The notes: generated by a model not told the origin, from the letters alone. 64,000 nucleotides of DNA from an uncultured Lachnospiraceae bacterium (GCA_902788035.1 CADAIL010000017.1:29590-93589), one strand, 5' to 3'; shown: positions 7,801 through 18,602, counted from the first letter of the stretch. Made by a program: numbers and translations.

Positions 7801-9114
7801 TCACTTCAGCGTATATCTATCTCCGCGGAAAACAATCGAAAGTACTACAAAGACTGCGAGGAGATACGGGTAGAAGAGATACGGAATGATATTTACGCTC
7901 GAGAGTCCGCAGAGACCGGCGGCAATAAGCAGCTGGGCGCCGTAGGGGATAATGCCCTGAGCTATGCAGGAGCAGGTATCGAGCAGTGAAGCGGTCTGCT
8001 TCGGATCGATACGATACTCTGTGGAAATATGCTTTGCGATCGGAGCGGCCATAACGATGGCGACGGTGTTATTGGCGGTCGCTATATCCATGAGGATCGT
8101 GAGCAGTCCAATGCCGAACATGCCTCCCCGAGCGCCGTGGAAATGCTTCTGGATGAATTCGAGGATTGCGGTGAAGCCGCCATTTGCTTTGATCAGAGCA
8201 CCGATGGACGCTACAAGGATCGTGACGATCATTGTCTCATACATGCCGGATGTTCCGCCGCCAAGGGCTGCGAACATAGTGACATAGGTCAGAGAACCGG
8301 TCATGAATCCGACGGCAAGGAAGAGGAAAATACCTATTCCAAGGACTATGAAGACGTTGATGCCTATGATCGCGAGGGCGAGAACGACAAAGTACGGAAG
8401 TGCCTGCGGCAGTACGTACGGATAATCACCGATTGCTGCTGCCTTGTGAGTCACTGCGTAAATAATCAGAATGATGAGTGTCAGCACTGCGGCGGGCAGC
8501 GCGATCATCATGTTGGTGCGGAACTTATCTTTCATCTGAACGCCCTGTGTGTTGGTCGCGGCGATTGTCGTGTCGGAGATGAAAGAAAGGTTATCGCCGA
8601 ACATAGAGCCGCCGACTACTGTCGCTACACAGAGGGGCAGGTGCAGACCGCCGCTCTCCGAGACTGCAGCCGCTATCGGGACAAGGACCGATATTGTGCC
8701 TACGCTGGTGCCCATGGCCATGGAAATCAGGCATGCGATAATGAAGAGCCCGGGGATGGCGAACTGGGCGGGGATGATGGAGAGCAGAAGATTGGCTGTG
8801 CTGGATGCGCCGCCCGCCTCTTTTGCGATGCCGCTGAACGCGCCTGCGAGCAGGAAAATAAACAGCATGATCGTAATGTTGTCGTCTCCGATTCCTTTGG
8901 CGCAGAGATGGATTTTTTCATCGAAAGAAATCCTTCGATTCTGCAGAAGAGCGACAGCGAGGGCAACAGTGAAAGCAACAACAACGGAGATGATATAAAA
9001 GCCCATCTGACCTTCAAGAGGGTGGATGTACTCGAAGAAGATGCCGTTTCCGAGATACAGGATCAGGAATACTACAATTGGCAGCAGGGCTGCCGGATTT
9101 GACTTTTGGTGCAT
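7801..9114 (-). CDS. Na+/H+ antiporter NhaC family protein
   Basis: About 437 residues with roughly 11-12 membrane segments. GTSVGTISVLVPIA, GGSMFGDNLSFISDTTIAA and TANNTVAIVMAAPIAK are the conserved intramembrane motifs of NhaC/ArsB-NhaD-like carriers; the GDNxSxISDTT block is diagnostic for NhaC. It probably exchanges Na+ for H+, or a small carboxylate/amino acid with Na+, since some NhaC members move malate/lactate. I start at ATG 9114 (MHQKSNPAALLP), with GAGAGG upstream, rather than an upstream extension lacking a ribosome site. It appears monocistronic. Confidence 0.85.
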   Translation of the reverse strand: MHQKSNPAALLPIVVFLILYLGNGIFFEYIHPLEGQMGFYIISVVVAFTVALAVALLQNRRISFDEKIHLCAKGIGDDNITIMLFIFLLAGAFSGIAKEAGGASSTANLLLSIIPAQFAIPGLFIIACLISMAMGTSVGTISVLVPIAAAVSESGGLHLPLCVATVVGGSMFGDNLSFISDTTIAATNTQGVQMKDKFRTNMMIALPAAVLTLIILIIYAVTHKAAAIGDYPYVLPQALPYFVVLALAIIGINVFIVLGIGIFLFLAVGFMTGSLTYVTMFAALGGGTSGMYETMIVTILVASIGALIKANGGFTAILEFIQKHFHGARGGMFGIGLLTILMDIATANNTVAIVMAAPIAKHISTEYRIDPKQTASLLDTCSCIAQGIIPYGAQLLIAAGLCGLSSVNIIPYLFYPYLLAVFVVLSIVFRGDRYTLK

Positions 9115-9250
9115 TATGTGAACCTCTCTTTGTATATAGTATGGCTTTTCCGGATGAGCCGCCATCAGGGCATTCATACAGGCAAAAGCACATTCTTAAG
9201 CGGCGGTTTGATCCGCGGCGTAAGATTCTCTGTCAAAAAACTACTGCGAC

Positions 9251-9826
9251 CTACTTTATCGTGCGTATCAGTTTGTGCTTTCCGTTTTTGGACTCAAAGA
9301 CACGGATTTCACAGTTGTGGGGCTTCGGACGCCACATGAGACCGTTCTTTTTGTCTGTCAGATAACCCGATAAAGCCCGCATGATGCCGCCGTGACAGGA
9401 GATGAGTACATTTTCATAGCCTTTCTGCTCAAGTTCCATCAGGAACTCAGAACTGCGGGCTTTCATGCTGGCAATAGTCTCGACTGTTTTCGGTGCCGGG
9501 AATATTTCGGGCAGGGCCCAGTAGAGAGTCATAGCCGGTCCGAGAAGAAAGTATTTCTTCTGCTCGTATTTGCCAAAATCGACCTCAATGATCCTGGGAT
9601 CTATAATGACATCGGCGGGGTCAACACCTCCCACGATAGCACCGGTTTTAACAGCGCGGTCGAGCGGACTTGCGTAGACCGCGTCGAAGGAGATATTTCC
9701 TATCTTAGAACGTGCCTCAGTTGCCTGTCTGATTCCGGTCTCATTCAGGGGCTCATCTGTCAGTCCCTGCATTAGTTTGGCACGGTTCAGCCTCGTCTGA
9801 CCGTGCCGGGTGACCCATATACGCAT
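9251..9826 (-). CDS. Histidine phosphatase (phosphoglycerate mutase-like) family protein
   Basis: ATG 9826 is preceded by a perfect AGGAGGT six bases away on the minus strand, which fixes the start. Residues 5-10 TRHGQT hold the phosphorylated His and Arg. ASPLDRAVKT is the second conserved block, EVDFGKYE supplies the acid, and ISCHGGIMRAL holds the second catalytic His. The whole RHG core is intact in 191 residues. Family members include phosphatases for phosphoglycerate, sugar phosphates and cobalamin precursors. No cobalamin or glycolytic gene is adjacent, so no substrate is assigned. The protein is cytoplasmic. Confidence 0.85.
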   Translation of the reverse strand: MRIWVTRHGQTRLNRAKLMQGLTDEPLNETGIRQATEARSKIGNISFDAVYASPLDRAVKTGAIVGGVDPADVIIDPRIIEVDFGKYEQKKYFLLGPAMTLYWALPEIFPAPKTVETIASMKARSSEFLMELEQKGYENVLISCHGGIMRALSGYLTDKKNGLMWRPKPHNCEIRVFESKNGKHKLIRTIK

Positions 9827-10308
9827 GTGATTACCTCCTGCGCACCGCGAGGAAGCGCAGGGACCCGGTTTGTCAGCTGACGCCGAATGAATCCTCCGCC
9901 TGGTATCGCGAGCGAGACTTGATTTTGAGAACACGAGTTATCGTGTAAACTCTGTTATAACACGCAGTCTTTTATTGTGTCAATGCGAGTGCGGAGGATT
10001 TGCGCCGCGGCCTTCTTACGGGAAACAGTGCAAGATCGAAAAATGCAGTTCCGGCAATCTTATGTGGAGAATCATGCCCACTCAGGTCATGAAAAACATG
10101 AAAGAATGCTGAAATATTTTTGTGCAATCGGTATAGCAATATCGAATTACACAAGGTTAAATAATGCTAACTATCTGGGCAGATTAGATGAAAATTAGTG
10201 GCGGGATTTGTCTAGAACCACTAATTTGCATAAGCTAACATGCTTAAATTTGACACTTTGGGATTTTGTGAAAATTCTACAAATGACACATATGCAACAC
10301 ATAAATCG
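9827..10308. other. Long intergenic region between divergent phosphatase and hydrogenase units
   Basis: No gene with a credible start and family signature is seen in these bases. Small open frames here lack ribosome sites and look random. The last 200 bases are strongly AT-rich and lead into the hydrogenase promoter. A TTGACA at 10250 is present but has no good -10 at the right spacing. No riboswitch consensus was recognised. Confidence 0.5.
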
Positions 10309-10337
10309 TTGTTTAAATACTGATTTTTCGGTATACT
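10309..10337 (+). promoter_or_regulatory. Promoter of the hydrogenase operon (TTGTTT-17-TATACT)
   Basis: TTGTTT at 10309-10314 and TATACT at 10332-10337 are separated by 17 bases, a good sigma-A match. It lies about 65 bases before ATG 10404. The AT-rich upstream DNA supports a strong promoter. Confidence 0.6.
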
Positions 10338-10403
10338 TAATGTAGATACGTGTGCAACATTCCGTTACAGGAAAATCGTTGGTGTTCAGAAAGGGGCTTT
10401 TAT

Positions 10404-10903
10404 ATGGAAAAGCTAAATGGAGAAGCGCTGCGTAAGATCGATGAGATCGTTGCGCGGCACAAAGATCAGGCCGGACCCTGCATTGAAATGCTTCACGAAG
10501 TACAGAATGAGCTTGGCTATATCCCGTACGAGGCTATGGAGAAGATCGCAGAAGCAACCGGAAGCAGTCCTGCAGAAGTGTACGGCGTTGTCATGTTCTA
10601 TGCACAGTTCACAACAGAACCGAAGGGCAAGCATGTCATCAATGTATGTCTCGGAACAGCATGCTATGTCAAGGGTGCTCAGCAGCTGATCGACAGAGTA
10701 GAAAAACTGACAGGCGCGGCAGTCAACAAGACGTCGCCGGACGGCCTTTTCTCACTCGACGCGACAAGATGTCTCGGCGCCTGCGGACTGGCGCCCGTCT
10801 GTATTATCGACGGGAAGTATTACGGCAATGCCCTGGTCAACAATGATTTCACGAACGAGATCAGAAGAATCGTGCGTGAGGAGAAGAAAGCGGGGGCAAA
10901 TGC

Positions 10904-10907
<4 letters not shown>
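10404..10907 (+). CDS. hydC: NADH-dependent [FeFe] hydrogenase, NuoE-like [2Fe-2S] subunit
   Basis: A 167-residue homologue of complex I 24-kDa subunit/HndA/HydC. Residues about 30-75 (MLHEVQNELGYIPYEAMEKIA, EVYGVVMFYAQF) form the helical part. The thioredoxin-like domain carries NVCLGTACYVKGA and TRCLGACGLAP, the four cysteines of one [2Fe-2S] cluster. It feeds electrons between the NuoF-like subunit and hydrogenase. ATG 10404 has AAAGGGGC upstream. Its last four bases overlap the next start (ATGA), which indicates translational coupling. Together with the following two genes it makes the trimeric HydABC/Hnd enzyme, which in relatives couples H2 formation to NADH and ferredoxin oxidation. 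Confidence 0.9.
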
Positions 10908-12805
<1,898 letters not shown>

Positions 12806-12918
12806 CAGGAGGATCCGGTGAGACGATCCTGGATGCTGCCAGAAGAGCTAATATCCGTATCCCAACGCTCTGCTATCTTAAGGACGTCGTAAAGAGCGGC
12901 GCATGCCGTGTATGCCTC

Positions 12919-14526
12919 GTGGAAGTCAAGGGCGCAAGAGCTCTGCTTTCCGCATGTACAACGCCGGTCTCCGAGGGAATGGTCGTATGGACCAACTCCG
13001 AGCGCGCGATCCGCGCAAGGAAGACAACGGTTGAACTTATCATGTCCAACCACAACAAGAACTGCCTGTCCTGCAAGCGCAATCTGAACTGCGAGCTGCA
13101 GAAGCTCTGCCAGGAGCTTGGCATCCGCGAGAACAGGTTCGAGGGCGAGTATACAGAGCCGACATTCGAGGACGCAAGCCCGGGTATCGTTCGCGATACA
13201 TCCAAGTGCGTACTCTGCGAGCGCTGCATACAGACATGTAAGAAGGTCCAGGGCATCGGTGTCCTCGGCCTTATGAACCGCGGTTTCAAGACCAAGGTCG
13301 GCCCGATCTATGACGCAGGATTCAACGCAGTCAACTGCATGCAGTGCGGACAGTGCGTGACAGCATGTCCGGTCGGTGCTCTGACAGAGAAGGAGAGCAT
13401 CCATGAAGTCATTGAGGCGATCAACGATCCGGATAAGGTCGTCATCTGCCAGACAGCTCCGGCTGTAAGAGCATCTCTCGGTGAGGAATTCGGCCATCGC
13501 ATCGGCACTCTGGTGACCGGAAAGATGGTTGCTGCTCTGAAACGCTGCGGATTTGACCGCGTCTACGACACCAACTATGGCGCTGACATGACAATCATGG
13601 AAGAGGGCACAGAGCTCCTTAAGAGAATTCAGAATGGCGGAGTTCTTCCGATGTTTACATCCTGCTCACCGGGCTGGATCAAGTATATCGAGTATGAGTA
13701 TCCGGATCTGTTGCCGCATCTTTCCAGCGCGAAGTCTCCGCATATGATGTTCGGCGCTGCGCTGAAGACCTACTGGGCACAGAAGAACAATATTGATCCG
13801 TCCAAGATCTTCGTTGTCTCCATCATGCCCTGCATCGCAAAGAAGACAGAGATTCTTCGTCCGGAATGCAAGACCGGCGAATATCAGGATGTTGACGCAG
13901 TTCTCACGACGAGAGAAGCTGCCCGCCTGATCAAGATGTATGGCATGGACAATATCGACATCTTCGAAGACGAGAAGTTCGATCAGGATTTCTGCGGCGA
14001 GTACACCGGCGCAGGCGTTATCTTCGGAACCAGCGGCGGCGTTATGGAAGCTGCTCTGCGTACAGTCAAGCAGATCCTCGACGGCAAGCCGCTTGAGAAT
14101 GTTGACTTTATGGAATGCCGTGGTATGGCAGGCGTCAAGGAAGCAGAGGTCGACCTGAACGGACAGAAGATCTGGATCGCGATCACATCTTCCATGAGCT
14201 GCGCTAAGCCGCTTCTCGACGAAGTGCGTGCAGGAACATCCAAGTATACCTTCATCGAAGTCATGGGATGCCCGGGCGGCTGCATCAACGGCGGCGGTCA
14301 GTCCATCATCTCCGGCCGCAAGAAAGCGCGCATCGGCGACGAGTACAAGGTATGGCGTATGGAGACCCTCTATGAGGAAGACAAGATGATGCCGAAGAGA
14401 GTATCCATGGACAATGCTCAGATGCAGGATATGTACACTGAGTTCTTCGGAGAACCGGGCAGCGAGCTCGCAGAGAAGCTGCTTCACACGACATATTCCC
14501 CGAAGAAGAGATTCGATATCGAATAA
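12919..14526 (+). CDS. hydA: [FeFe] hydrogenase catalytic subunit; 5' end abnormal
   Basis: Hydrogenase homology in this frame starts near 12811 (GETILDAARRANIRIPTLCYLKD), but there is no ATG, GTG or TTG before GTG 12919, and the first codons of the [2Fe-2S] domain are missing. GTG 12919 is used here as the first formal start. Downstream are the His-ligated cluster region (NHNKNCLSCKRNLNCELQ), two [4Fe-4S] motifs (CVLCERCIQTCK, CMQCGQCVTACP) and the H-cluster motifs TSCSPGW, MPCIAKKTE and MGCPGGCINGGGQ. The C-terminal small-subunit-like part is intact. L1 reads TSCSP rather than the textbook TSCCP. It reduces protons to H2 in the cytoplasm with the two preceding subunits. Confidence 0.88.
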   Translation: MEVKGARALLSACTTPVSEGMVVWTNSERAIRARKTTVELIMSNHNKNCLSCKRNLNCELQKLCQELGIRENRFEGEYTEPTFEDASPGIVRDTSKCVLCERCIQTCKKVQGIGVLGLMNRGFKTKVGPIYDAGFNAVNCMQCGQCVTACPVGALTEKESIHEVIEAINDPDKVVICQTAPAVRASLGEEFGHRIGTLVTGKMVAALKRCGFDRVYDTNYGADMTIMEEGTELLKRIQNGGVLPMFTSCSPGWIKYIEYEYPDLLPHLSSAKSPHMMFGAALKTYWAQKNNIDPSKIFVVSIMPCIAKKTEILRPECKTGEYQDVDAVLTTREAARLIKMYGMDNIDIFEDEKFDQDFCGEYTGAGVIFGTSGGVMEAALRTVKQILDGKPLENVDFMECRGMAGVKEAEVDLNGQKIWIAITSSMSCAKPLLDEVRAGTSKYTFIEVMGCPGGCINGGGQSIISGRKKARIGDEYKVWRMETLYEEDKMMPKRVSMDNAQMQDMYTEFFGEPGSELAEKLLHTTYSPKKRFDIE

Positions 14527-14594
14527 AGAAAGCTTTTCCGGGGCTGTCGGCAGGAACGACAGGCTTTATGTGAAAGCTGAAAAACTGTAATACG

Positions 14595-14646
14595 AATGCC
14601 ACTGAATGCGGCGGTGATAGACCTGCCGTGTTCAGTGGCATTTTCT
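14595..14646 (+). terminator. Terminator of the hydrogenase operon
   Basis: AATGCCACTGAA (14595-14606) pairs perfectly with TTCAGTGGCATT (14631-14642). GCGGC/GCCG can extend pairing inside the loop, and TTTTCT follows. It lies about 70 bases past hydA. The remaining DNA to 14887 shows no gene; ORF-like stretches there lack supporting features. Confidence 0.85.
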
Positions 14647-14887
14647 GATTTCCCGGTCAGCCTTGCAACGCATTTTGCGAAGACGGATGTTTTGAGCCGG
14701 TAAAATGGACTTTGAGAACCCCTTGTCTGAACTGTCGCGTCAGGTTAAAAAACTCCCACACTTCTTGCGGCGTATAGGAGAATTTTACCGAAAAATCTGA
14801 TATGATATTACTGTAAGTCTGTACCAGGCGGTGCCGACAGCCTCCGCACCGCCGCCGCTTCTTCATATGTGGACCGGGTGATGAAAG

Positions 14888-15946
14888 ATGAAAGAGATTG
14901 CAGAAAAGTTTAAAAAGGGATGGTGGCACTGGGGAATCTACGCGTTAAAAATCGCTCTGGGCAGCTCGGTGGCGATTTTTATTGCAAATATAATTGGGCT
15001 CCAGTTCGCCACTCAGGCAGGCGTCATATGTGTGTTCTCCATGCTGGCGACAGCTAAGGATACGATCAAGATCTCATTTGTCCGGCTCGTCAGCTACATT
15101 GTGACGGCCGTCGCGGCAGCCATTGCGTTTTATTTCTTTAAAAGTGAATGGCTCGCGTATGGCGTCTATATCTTTATCACGCTGTTCTTTGCTGAGATGA
15201 TGGGATGGCAGGCTGCGCTTGCCGCCAATGTCGTCGCCGGCACGCATTTCTTCAGCATCGACGTCTTTGCATTTGATGTGGTCATCAACGAATTCTATAT
15301 CATCTGTCTCGGCCAGCTGGTCGCGCTGATCCTCAACACAATGCGGAATACTGACGAACAGGAAGTTCAGCTCAGGACCGCCATCCGGGATATCCAGGGA
15401 AGAATGCAGGGCCTGCTCCTCGATACGATCGACTATATTGAATCTGACGGACAGAATAAGCAGATCTGGCCCGAGCTTAAGGAGACGATGGAACTTCTCA
15501 ATCATTATATCCTGAAATCCGCCGAATACGAGGGCAATAAGTTCGAGGGCGACGCGGGCTACTTTCTCCGGTATTTTGAGATGAGAAGAAATCAGCTCAT
15601 GGTCATCCGTAACCTTCACGGCGAGCTTCGCAGAATGAAGGAGATGCCCGTTCAGGCTCAGGTCATTGCGACGTATATCGCGTATATGAGCGAGTATGTT
15701 ACCGAACTCAATGTGCCGACGAAGCAGCTTGAGTACATGGATGAACTGTTCAAACAGATGGCCAATGAACCGCTCCCGGTGACCCGGAGTGAATTTGAGA
15801 ACCGCGCATGTCTGTACCATGTTCTTATGGATCTGGAGGATTTCCTGATCATAAAGAAGAGATACCTTGAGGAAGAGGAGAAATATCAGAAGAATCTCAG
15901 GGAACTAGAAGAGTGGAAGAAGAATTACGTCGACCTTCATGATTGA
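14888..15946 (+). CDS. Aromatic acid exporter (ArAE)/FUSC-like family membrane protein
   Basis: Residues 15-145 hold about five to six membrane helices (YALKIALGSSVAIFIANIIG, AGVICVFSMLATAKDTIK, RLVSYIVTAVAAAIAFYFF, MMGWQAALAANVVAGTHFF). This matches the short N-terminal module of ArAE_1/YgaE-type proteins; TQAGVICVFSM.ATAK is the conserved early motif. Residues about 160-350 form a soluble, mainly helical domain with charged coiled-coil-like stretches (KRYLEEEEKYQKNLRELEE at the end). Members are proposed to export aromatic acids, but function in Firmicutes is unproven. No partner gene is adjacent. The ribosome site (GGTGATGA) is weak. Confidence 0.75.
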   Translation: MKEIAEKFKKGWWHWGIYALKIALGSSVAIFIANIIGLQFATQAGVICVFSMLATAKDTIKISFVRLVSYIVTAVAAAIAFYFFKSEWLAYGVYIFITLFFAEMMGWQAALAANVVAGTHFFSIDVFAFDVVINEFYIICLGQLVALILNTMRNTDEQEVQLRTAIRDIQGRMQGLLLDTIDYIESDGQNKQIWPELKETMELLNHYILKSAEYEGNKFEGDAGYFLRYFEMRRNQLMVIRNLHGELRRMKEMPVQAQVIATYIAYMSEYVTELNVPTKQLEYMDELFKQMANEPLPVTRSEFENRACLYHVLMDLEDFLIIKKRYLEEEEKYQKNLRELEEWKKNYVDLHD

Positions 15947-16062
15947 CGGTAACTGATGAACTCGTAAAGCAGTGAGTATGATCCGCCGATGAGGCGAGAC
16001 TTGAACTTGCGGAAGCCTGCGAAACAAGAAGCTGCAGGCCGGAAAAATAGGGGAGGTATGTT

Positions 16063-16638
16063 ATGGCAGTGAAAAATACAGTGGGACCGCTCATCAAGGA
16101 AGCAAGGGCAAAGGCCGGTCTTACGCAGGAGCAGCTGGCGTCAAAGATTGAAGGCCTTTCCGCGTCAGATGTCGGAAAAGCCGAGCGCGGCGAGAAGATG
16201 CTCACGCAGGATATACTGAAACAGATCGCGAAGGCGACCGGGGTGACCCAGAAGTCGCTTCTTGACGCTGCCAGGGAATCCGGCGGAACTGCTTCCCCGG
16301 TGTCTGCTTCGGCGTCGTCATCAAGCGGCAAAACTTCAGGCAAGACTTCATCAACCGGCAAAACTTCCGGAAAGACATCTTCGGCAGGCAAAACGTCGCA
16401 GGCCGGGAAAACGACAGGAAAGGCGAAGATGGAACTTACCGCCACCGAGAGAAAGCTGGTCGAACTGTACCGTGCGGCGGATTCCGATAAGAAAAAAGTC
16501 GTCATGAGTCTCTTAAAGGGCGAGACCCAGACGACCAATGAGATACTCACATCGCTTCTTGACGGATCAAAGAAGCCGGATGAGATCGTGTCTTCCCTGA
16601 TCGGAAATATTGTAGAGGGATTTGCAGGAAAGAAATGA
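16063..16638 (+). CDS. XRE-family helix-turn-helix protein with a GKTS-repeat linker
   Basis: Residues 8-70 are a Cro/CI-type HTH (IKEARAKAGLTQEQLASKIEGLSASDVGKAERGEKMLTQDILKQIAKATGV in outline). Residues about 75-125 are a low-complexity linker rich in Ser, Thr, Gly and Lys with repeated GKTSGKTS/GKTSSAGKTS units. The basic linker could bind DNA or be a flexible tether. The C-terminal 65 residues (LTATERKLVELYRAADSDKK, MSLLKGET) form a second helical domain of unknown role that looks like the tail of other clostridial XRE proteins. GGGGAGGT precedes the ATG. It seems monocistronic. Its targets are unknown. Confidence 0.75.
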   Translation: MAVKNTVGPLIKEARAKAGLTQEQLASKIEGLSASDVGKAERGEKMLTQDILKQIAKATGVTQKSLLDAARESGGTASPVSASASSSSGKTSGKTSSTGKTSGKTSSAGKTSQAGKTTGKAKMELTATERKLVELYRAADSDKKKVVMSLLKGETQTTNEILTSLLDGSKKPDEIVSSLIGNIVEGFAGKK

Positions 16639-16670
16639 AGCGGATGCGGGGCCGCTGCCTGCCGCCAGAG

Positions 16671-16775
16671 CGCCCTGCGCAATATATCAGGGCTGCTAAT
16701 GGAATGCTGAAGACGACGAGGCTGCCAGGGCAGGGGTGGAAGTTCGCCCTGCGCAATACAGCAGGGTTGTTGTTA
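16671..16775 (+). repeat. Pair of direct repeats, each a small hairpin; second may terminate transcription
   Basis: CGCCCTGCGCAATA occurs at 16671-16684 and again at 16745-16758. Each copy is followed by CAGGG, giving CCCTG...CAGGG hairpins. The second copy, CCCTGC-loop-GCAGGG, is followed by TTGTTGTT, a weak terminator for the XRE gene. Confidence 0.45.
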
Positions 16776-16845
16776 AAACAGTACAAAAATATGTAAAGAA
16801 ATTTTTGCAAAGTGCTGATTTTGACTGCTGATATGCAAAATATGC

Positions 16846-16874
16846 TTGCCCGGAACCGTTTCCGGTGATATATT
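16846..16874 (+). promoter_or_regulatory. Promoter of the maltodextrin-type ABC operon (TTGCCC-17-TATATT)
   Basis: TTGCCC at 16846-16851 and TATATT at 16869-16874 are 17 bases apart. A LacI-type half-palindrome lies between the boxes, so repressor binding would block polymerase. The binding-protein gene starts 96 bases downstream of the -10 box. Confidence 0.55.
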
Positions 16875-16925
16875 GTACTCAGGTTCGGAAACGTTACCGA
16901 AACCGATACCGAAAACGTTTCCGAA
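16851..16925. promoter_or_regulatory. Three LacI-family operators upstream of the sugar-binding protein gene
   Basis: Three related palindromes occur in 75 bases: CGGAACCGTTTCCG (16851-16864), TTCGGAAACGTTACCGAA (16884-16901, one mismatch from perfect) and ACCGAAAACGTTTCCGAA (16908-16925). All centre on CG, as LacI/GalR-family operators do. The first overlaps the promoter core and the other two the transcript start. The LacI-type regulator encoded at 21943 is the obvious candidate; a CcpA-like protein is possible for one site. Confidence 0.7.
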
Positions 16926-16969
16926 AAAAATGCACTATCATGAAAAGCTATTTAAGGGAGGTATATTTC

Positions 16970-18397
16970 ATGAAGAAAAAAGTATTAAGCATGGCAATCT
17001 GCACAGCAATGGTGGCCGGCATGCTCGCAGCCTGCGGCGGCGGTTCATCTCAGGGAGCAGCTGCTCCGGCAGCAACTGATTCCGGCGCGGCAGCACCGGC
17101 GGCAACAGCAAATGCCGGCAGCGGACGTGTATATGTCCTGAACCAGAAGCCTGAATCGGCTGACGCGTGGACAGCAATCGCCAAGACCTACACAGAGCAG
17201 ACAGGCGTTCCGGTAGAAGTCAAGACAGCGGCTGCGGGAACATACGCAACAGAGCTTCAGTCCGAGATGGCCAAGAGCGAAGCTCCGACGATCTTCAACG
17301 TAGGCAACACATCTTCCGCACAGACATGGAACGATTACACATACGATCTCAAGGATTCCTCAATCTATGAACATCTTTCCGACAAGTCTCTCTGCATCGA
17401 GTATGACGGCAAGATCGCTTCTGTAGCGAACTGCTATGAATGCTATGGCATCATCTACAACAAGACGATCGTAGAAGACTACTGCACAATGGACGGCGCG
17501 GTCATTTCTTCTCCGGACGACATCAAGGATCTTGATACTCTCATCAAAGTTGCCGAGGATATCAACAGCAAGGTCGACGCGATCAATGAAGAGTTCGGCT
17601 ATGAGCTCACAGGCGCATTTGCTTCCGCAGGTCTTGATGACGGTTCTTCCTGGAGATTCTCCGGACATCTTGCCAATATGCCGCTGTACTATGAATTCCT
17701 CGATGACGGCGTAGATCCGATCCTGGCAGGCGAAGCTGAGATCGACGGCACATATCTTGACAACTACAAGAAAGTCTGGGATCTCTATGTCAGCACATCT
17801 TCCGCAGATCCGAAGACCCTGAACAGCGGCGCTCTTAACGCTGAATCCGAGCTCGGTATGGAAGAGGCTGTTTTCTATCAGAACGGTGACTGGGAATTTG
17901 CACCGCTCACAAATCCGGAGAACGGCTACCTTGTAACAGCAGACGATCTCTCCATGCTTCCGATTTACTTCGGCGTTGATGATGCAAATGAAGGCCTCTG
18001 CGTAGGTACAGAGTCCATGTGGGCAGTCAACGCAAAGGCATCTCAGGAAGATATCGATGCATCCCTCGCATTCCTTGATTGGATGATCACATCTGACGAA
18101 GGCCGTAAATGCATGACAGAAGATATGGGTCTTTCCTGCCCGTTCGACACATTCACAGGCGATTTCGCTTCCAAGAACCCGTTCGGCGCTGAGGCAACAG
18201 AGCTTATGAACGAAGGCAAGACATCCGTAGCATGGGCATTCAATGCTACACCGAATGTAGACGACTGGAGAGCAGGCGTTGTCGCAGCTCTGACAGCATA
18301 CACAGACGGCACAGGCGACTGGGAAGCTGTCAAGACAGCATTTGTTGACGGCTGGGCTGAGCAGTGGAAACTTGCTGAGGAAGCTGCGGCTGAGTAA
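16970..18397 (+). CDS. Extracellular carbohydrate-binding lipoprotein of an ABC importer (maltodextrin-type)
   Basis: ATG 16970 follows AGGGAGGT. Residues 1-22 are a lipoprotein signal peptide with lipobox LAAC (Cys23), then a flexible Gly/Ser/Ala-rich spacer to about residue 45. The rest resembles family 1 sugar-binding proteins (ESADAWTAIAKTYTEQTGVPVEVKT near the start; AVNAKASQEDIDASLAFLDWM later). It captures oligosaccharide outside the membrane and delivers it to the two permeases encoded next. Maltodextrin is inferred from the downstream GH13 enzyme and LacI gene, not from the binding protein itself. A terminator-like hairpin after this gene should make it more abundant than the permeases. 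Confidence 0.88.
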   Translation: MKKKVLSMAICTAMVAGMLAACGGGSSQGAAAPAATDSGAAAPAATANAGSGRVYVLNQKPESADAWTAIAKTYTEQTGVPVEVKTAAAGTYATELQSEMAKSEAPTIFNVGNTSSAQTWNDYTYDLKDSSIYEHLSDKSLCIEYDGKIASVANCYECYGIIYNKTIVEDYCTMDGAVISSPDDIKDLDTLIKVAEDINSKVDAINEEFGYELTGAFASAGLDDGSSWRFSGHLANMPLYYEFLDDGVDPILAGEAEIDGTYLDNYKKVWDLYVSTSSADPKTLNSGALNAESELGMEEAVFYQNGDWEFAPLTNPENGYLVTADDLSMLPIYFGVDDANEGLCVGTESMWAVNAKASQEDIDASLAFLDWMITSDEGRKCMTEDMGLSCPFDTFTGDFASKNPFGAEATELMNEGKTSVAWAFNATPNVDDWRAGVVAALTAYTDGTGDWEAVKTAFVDGWAEQWKLAEEAAAE

Positions 18398-18519
18398 AAC
18401 GCAGATTTTCCGCCGCGTACGATAGCCGGGAGTATATGGCGCTTTCCGAAGACGCGCAAATTCCGGGATATATATGCAGGCGGGTGAGACTTGAACACAT
18501 AACACGATCGATCTAAGGT

Positions 18520-18551
18520 GCGGGTGGATGTTTTTCATCCACCCGCTTTAT
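18520..18551 (+). terminator. Intra-operon attenuating hairpin between binding protein and permeases
   Basis: GCGGGTGGATG (18520-18530) pairs perfectly with CATCCACCCGC (18536-18546) around a five-T loop, followed by TTTATC. It lies 120 bases past the binding-protein stop and 52 before the first permease. Partial readthrough would give the usual excess of binding protein; the stem may also stabilise the upstream mRNA. Confidence 0.75.
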
Positions 18552-18602
18552 CATTCACACAGTATTCATCAACACAACAGGCATCACCAAAAGGAGCCCT
18601 CA

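Noticed and set aside
8029..9102. Long open frame (357 codons) on the + strand opposite the NhaC-type gene
   Set aside because: It is antisense to a clear membrane transporter, has His/Asp/Gly-rich random composition, no ribosome site and no family motif.
17360..18538. A 392-codon minus-strand frame rich in Cys, Val and Ile
   Set aside because: Antisense to the sugar-binding lipoprotein gene, which has signal peptide, lipobox and operon context.
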